DNA from: Homalodisca vitripennis
Taxonomy: Eukaryota > Arthropoda > Insecta > Hemiptera > Cicadellidae
Assembly (NCBI RefSeq): GCF_021130785.1
Contig: NC_060213.1
Location: forward strand, 67,595,001 to 67,659,000
DNA: 64,000 nt
Direction of reading: 5' to 3'
Shown here piece after piece: positions 59,301 to 64,000 of this stretch. Position numbers and translations under genes: made by a program. The stretch's first letter is position 1, and each line of letters starts with the position of its first letter. The notes under the pieces were generated by a model that did no database searches, had not been told where the DNA came from, and was given only the letters and a program-made list of their open reading frames with translations.

Positions 59301-60056
59301 CTCATAACTTTTTTTAACAAAGGAAATGTTTGTTTTTCACTACTTTGTTCCAGTAGTATCGCGTTCATCGTTATTATTAGTTTAAACTGTTTTGTTTAGC
59401 TTGCAGTACCCGGCAGTTCTTTGGAATTTTCCCTGTTTGCTTAACACAATCCCTTATTTATCTTAATATTTAAAGGTTTTAGTCATACTTAAGGACAAAT
59501 TATCTTATTATGTATATATTATTACCTTATTATACCTAATAATTCACACTAAAATGTCTCTACATTTTTCTAGTATTTTAAACCAATGTGTAATAGATAC
59601 AAGACCAAAATTTCTAAGAAATCCACTATTATAATAGGCGATTATTGGGGACCTGTCAATAAATTATATAACCATTAAATAGGTAATTTATTAGTTACTA
59701 TCCAAGACTTGGACCATAAGTAACCAAAACACGATATGGTATAGAATCTCTCACCGAAAGAACGTGATTGTGTATGACTTTTAAATAAATCATTAATAAC
59801 CTCACAGTGTTCAGGGTAACTTATATCAAATGATAGTTATGTTGGAAAGTCTCAAATAGAAAGAACTACATTTCTTTCGGAGAATCACCAGGTAGTTTCA
59901 AGGGTTCCTATATTAAAGGAAGCCAATAGCACGGGAGTGTACTTTTAGGTTAGAATTTGCTATTGAACATATTCAATACGTCCAGTATAATAATTGTAAA
60001 ATAAATGTTACACTCTTAATGTCATTTTGAAGAGATGATAATTCTTACCGTTCTAA
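56346..60056. other. AT-rich stretch, one GC-rich patch
   Basis: No gene recognised. The patch 58200-58320 is far richer in GC than its surroundings and lies in a 63-codon minus frame (58111-58302) reading APGPWGRPGRYNYVNIRAVG; I recognise no family and see no splice-site evidence sufficient to call an exon. The remainder shows nothing. Confidence 0.4.
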
Positions 60057-60166
<110 letters not shown>

Positions 60167-61305
60167 TATATTTATTTATATAAACTCTATAGGTCAATCA
60201 ATTACTTTATGATTTGTATATGGAAAATGTTTATTTGAACAAAACAACTTAGAAAACTCAAAATAATGGGTAAAATTTTAAATTTTTATAACTTCATTAA
60301 TTTATTATCTAAGTATATTAAAAAAATTACATTATCATTGAGTAATTACTCTAAATACTTTCTCATCGTTTTCTTGGTTTACCTGTAAAAATAATTCCTA
60401 AATTCCAATAATGAATTGAGTAAAGGAGAAGATTACGCAAAATACAAAGCTTTCTTTCTTTAATAAATTAACTAATAATACTTATAATATCATATTATAA
60501 AATATTATTTTCAGGGAATTTGTTAATTTTTCACACTAACCAAAGATGGCGCACAACAGTAAAAATCTCTTGCAAAATATTTCAATTTCTAATAGTCCTT
60601 AGTCACCTCAAACTTTAAATACCTTAGTCTGTTAAAAAAATCACAAAATGTGAGTAACGACATTAAGTTTGTCTATTATCTATTTATAAATTTATATCTC
60701 CGAGTTCTATATTCAGACATTATAGATCGCCTATAGAACAGCGATATTTGCTCAGACATTAGCATGATACTGGTATATTTATACAGTTAATGTGTAATGA
60801 GCCGTTTTCCTTTTTATTGTGCTAGATACTTTCATTGTTCTTTTTTCTCCGTATCACTTTTGGATATATGAGTTTCTTTTGACATTCCTTTAACTGTGGG
60901 GTTAAAAATACTGGTAGCCGATTGTTTACTTATACATTTAAATATATATGTACAAGAAAAGAATCAGCCTTTTATACTAAGCCTAATCGCAACGGCCAGA
61001 TGTTCTGGCACCATATCAATTCAACTAGAAGTAACCGTAAGTCAAGAACACACATAGACCACTTAATATGCTTTGGCAATTTCTTTTTAAAACTCTGATT
61101 ATTAATTTGCAACAAATAATGTTATTTATTGTTCACATACGGGGAAATTGGTAAACTACAGATACAGGGAATATTTGGAAATAAATATCACTTTATCCGT
61201 TCCATAAAGTTTAATATTATTTAAGTACAACATAAAAATCAAATATGTATGTACTGAGTAAATCCACTGCCTGCTTAGTAAAATTATAATAAAACTAAAT
61301 TACAT
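60167..61305. other. AT-rich stretch, no gene recognised
   Basis: Nothing recognised on either strand. Confidence 0.5.
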
Positions 61306-61740
61306 GATTGAACAACTAAAGAATATTGTGTTAGTTATGTGGTACATTGAAGTAATATACTTAGTTTAATATTCTTATGAATAACAAGCAGATTATAAAT
61401 AACGTTAAAATCAGTAAAGTTATCAAACTAAATCAAGATAGATTACGAAGGAAATGGAAATGAATGTAAATGCTGACTTCATAATACATTATGGAAAGCT
61501 AACAATATTCCTGAACTTACTAATATTTGATGATTGATTAACTAAAGGAAATTGTGTTACTTCTGTGGTAGATGTAAGGCAAATAAAAATAAAAATATTC
61601 ATATGAATAAAAATTAGAAAAGAAATAACACTAATATTTGTAAATTTATAAAACTAATTCAAGATAGCTTACGAAGGAAATGGAAATGAATGTAAATGCT
61701 AACTTCGTAATACAGTATGGCAAGCTTACTCATATTTCCA
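61306..61740. repeat. 226-bp tandem duplication (about two units)
   Basis: Unit starts at 61306 and 61532 share GATTGA..AACTAAAG, ATTGTGTTA, TGTGGTA and TATTC.TATGAATAA. The best-preserved part is ACGAAGGAAATGGAAATGAA with TGTAAATGCT next to it (61444 and 61671), followed by AACTTCGTAATACA-like sequence and TATGG.AAGCT. The units differ at scattered positions and by small gaps, so the duplication is not recent. Confidence 0.85.
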
Positions 61741-63018
61741 TATGGAAATGAAATATTTCCATATGGATACGATTTTTAGATTCCATTTAAAAGAGCCAAC
61801 CGGCTGGATACAATTTGAATAGTTCATGAATAAATGAATGGTTACTGAGACCGTTGATTGTTCATTTTATTTGATCTTTGATTTGTAACGGAGAGGCCGA
61901 TCCCCCTTTAAGCGCTGTTCCGTCCGTCCTAATGGGCCACTAGCCTGTGCGTGGATCATGTAATTCAACTTTACAATTAGATAATACTTTACATTGGTCT
62001 TTTAGAAAACCGTAATGGCAGTTGTACACAAACTGAGTATTTTAAAAATTATATGATATTTTAAACATGTCAGACATTATCAAGAAAGAAAAATAGAAAA
62101 ATAATACAGTGAAAGTACATGTTAAAAGTTGGTTTCTAGATCTGATTTCAGTGCACTGTTACATTGTACTATCCTGCCGATCTCACCAGAATATAATATA
62201 TAACCAATGCTATAGATACATGACTCTATGAAAACAATTGGGAATGAGTCATGTATCAGGGTATATCGATAACATTCAACAGAAGTCTTAAAAATTTTGC
62301 ATTCATCTTCATTTCTACGCAGACACTAAATGTCATCCACCCATTGAAGCGACAATATATACAATGATGCAATTTACTTCTGTCTGTGACTCCTACACTT
62401 GTTATAAATACTATCGACCGACTATATCGACTTCCCCCTTATTCTGTTTGATAAGATCCTCACACAGACCTGTGGCCCATGAGGACGTTAAGAATAAGGC
62501 TTAAAAGGGGATAGGATTCTCCTTAAAAAAAGCTTTAATAAAACATTATTAGAATTTAAAATGCATTATCACCTCAATCCTTCAGTTTTATCTTCACGTG
62601 AGCCGCAATATTTTGACGTTATTTAAAACACACATACTTTATATCAAGAATATTTTATATGGCACTGAATAATTTTCAATATGTAACTATGATTTTAAAG
62701 GTATGATAATATACAAGGGATGATTTCACCATACCACTTAAATAAGGTTCCTTCTAAATGTAAAATAATCGCTTATTTTGAACTGTAGATTGAATAATCC
62801 AGTATTAATGTTGCTGCTAATTCTTGATAATATTTTTGTCGTGTTACTGTAAAACATACGGATAAGCACGGTCCGTATAATGTTCGCAGGGAGTGTGATT
62901 CAGAAACAGATGACAATCCTAACAGCTGTGCTATTCGTTATCTTTCTCGCACTCAATCTTATAATCTTCATGTAGCCAAGATTCATGCCAGTAAGATTTT
63001 TGTCACTTCTTTGCCCAT
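61741..63018. other. AT-rich stretch, small inverted repeats
   Basis: 61725-61770 is rich in ATTTCCATATGG and its complement. A 12-bp inverted repeat GATACATGACTC/GAGTCATGTATC with a 19-base loop lies at 62215-62257. An open frame of about 119 codons without an early Met (about 62829-63187, +) runs into the 5S-like unit and is not recognised. Confidence 0.45.
62215..62257. repeat. 12-bp inverted repeat
   Basis: GATACATGACTC at 62215-62226 is matched by GAGTCATGTATC at 62246-62257 without mismatch. Confidence 0.75.
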
Positions 63019-63019
63019 G

Positions 63020-63255
63020 GCGCAGTGTATTGGGTACGGTGGTATTCGAGAAATAATCGAATCAGGAAATAAACGAGCGTGGCTGCTTCTTGGATGGGTG
63101 ACTGCTGAGCGATCCTGTCCTTGTAACAAGCAAGCTTGCTTAGTGGTGGTTCAGAAGCCACCTGTAAACGGTTTGTCTCGAGGTTAAGGATTAGGAAGTA
63201 CTTCTTAGCCCTAACTTCACCTTGTAAAATTAGATGTTACTTTACTTTATTTCCA
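63020..63255 (+). mobile_element. 5S-rRNA-like SINE with LINE-type tail
   Basis: 63074-63103 contains CGAGCGTGG, then CTTGGATGGGTGAC, the conserved box C region of eukaryotic 5S rRNA with the same spacing. The preceding 35 bases (63044-63073) show weaker similarity to the 5S A-box segment. The downstream part ends CGAGGTTAAGG, then CCCTAACTTCACCTTGTAAA (63205-63224), matching the tail of the 30.4-kb LINE (GGAGGTTAAGTGG ... TCCTAACTTCGCCTCTGTAAA). A 5S-derived head with a LINE-derived tail is the definition of a SINE3-type element. The 5S part is diverged, so the internal promoter may be dead. No target-site duplication was found. Confidence 0.55.
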
Positions 63256-64000
63256 CTATCACCCTAGTACCAGTAAATATTTTAGAGAGCACGCTATTAT
63301 TACCCATGTTCATACTTAACAATATTATTCACCTACTAAGAGAAGTATGTTTTTATTTATGGTATCAATCTCAATGATGTATTCACACACCCGTTCACGA
63401 CTTCTAGGATTCTATCATTAATTATCTTTGTAAATCATTATCTATGATCTTATTATGTGGTGTATGTGTAATATTGTCCCACAGTTACTTCCAAATGAGT
63501 TAATAGACGGTCAAAATATTGGGTATCCCGTTTTTTCACGAACAATCAATCACTTTGTGGTTTATTGTTTAATTTAGTGTTTTGCAGATACCCTCTAGAC
63601 AAATCTGTCACTTTATTTTAATATTCATGTTTTTATATAGGTTACTTTGCCCACTTAGTTATTGCTGTAATATTTAAAAAATATTACAATTGTATATTCA
63701 TGCTACTTTTTCATTCTTAATTTAATTAGTGGGGAAACAACTTCTTACTCTTGGGGAAAATATCAGTTAAGAAAGGGTTATCACAAACAGGTTTGCTGTG
63801 ATCATTATCTGATGTGTAACTGAAACATCTTTATAATTGTTGTTGATCCCTCTATAATCCAAAGCAATATTCTGACATTACCGCAGCACATCTTTCTGAC
63901 ATGACAGAGTATTAGGCGACGTGCTGTGGTGACGAGGCGTATAACTGAATTACTGGAAGCAACCTCTCACTTCCTCTTAGATTATCGCTTCTAACCACGT
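63256..64000. other. AT-rich stretch, no gene recognised
   Basis: Nothing recognised up to the end of the window. Confidence 0.5.

Noticed and set aside
61300..61750. CRISPR-like or satellite array
   Set aside because: Only about two long, diverged units; no short repeats with spacers, and the genome is eukaryotic.
62829..63187. 119-codon open frame overlapping the 5S-like unit as a protein gene
   Set aside because: No early Met, no recognised family, and its second half coincides with 5S-like and tail sequence better explained as a SINE.

Overview
The window looks like nuclear, non-coding DNA from an arthropod, most likely an insect. The base composition is strongly AT-rich and long dinucleotide microsatellites are frequent. 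Every recognisable protein remnant belongs to a eukaryotic transposable element: non-LTR retrotransposons, a Mutator-like transposase and a pogo/Tigger/jerky-type transposase. I see no bacterial operon structure and no host protein-coding gene. The order of insect cannot be fixed from what I see. The stretch could be intergenic DNA or the inside of one or more very long introns.

Layout. 1-5.2 kb: AT-rich DNA with no recognised gene. 5.25-6.8 kb (minus): decayed Mutator-like transposase. 6.8-12.3 kb: AT-rich DNA. 12.3-17.3 kb (minus): nearly complete but frameshifted LINE with ORF1 (coiled coil plus RNA-binding core) and ORF2 (endonuclease plus reverse transcriptase). 18.1-18.85 kb (plus): wreck of a pogo/Tigger-like DDE transposase. 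19.0 kb (minus): tRNA-Ile(UAU)-like sequence with an intron-like insert. 20.4-25 kb: first copy of an old dispersed repeat, also holding a LINE endonuclease fragment and a 2.25-kb terminal-inverted-repeat DNA element whose left end is tandemly duplicated. 26.1 kb: hammerhead-like motif. 26.6-29.9 kb (minus): RT and ORF1 fragments of another LINE. 30.3-32.8 kb (plus): two LINE fragments interleaved with three (CT)n tracts. 37.3-40.4 kb: second copy of the dispersed repeat. 43.7 kb (minus): decayed hammerhead-like tail. 50.6 and 51.2 kb (minus): solo LINE tails. 52.1 kb (plus): tRNA-like gene or SINE head. 54.9-56.35 kb (minus): 5'-truncated LINE with the longest intact frame of the window (364 codons). 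61.3-61.75 kb: 226-bp tandem duplication. 63.0-63.25 kb (plus): short element with a 5S-rRNA-like head and a LINE-like tail.

How the parts relate. Nothing here forms a host pathway. The common thread is retrotransposition. Several LINE copies of differing age share a 3' tail design: a short stem-loop followed by an AATAAA-type stretch, in some followed by short tandem repeats. The 5S-headed element near the right end carries a tail of the same type, as expected of a SINE moved by LINE machinery. The three DNA-transposon relics appear non-functional or non-autonomous. Reported gene remnants were identified by reading translations by eye against remembered family motifs; no database search was possible. 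I did not find a credible previously undescribed biological system. The most unusual items are the repeat architecture at 30.3-32.8 kb, the two-copy dispersed repeat, the 5S-like SINE, the covarying LINE tail hairpins and the hammerhead-like motifs.
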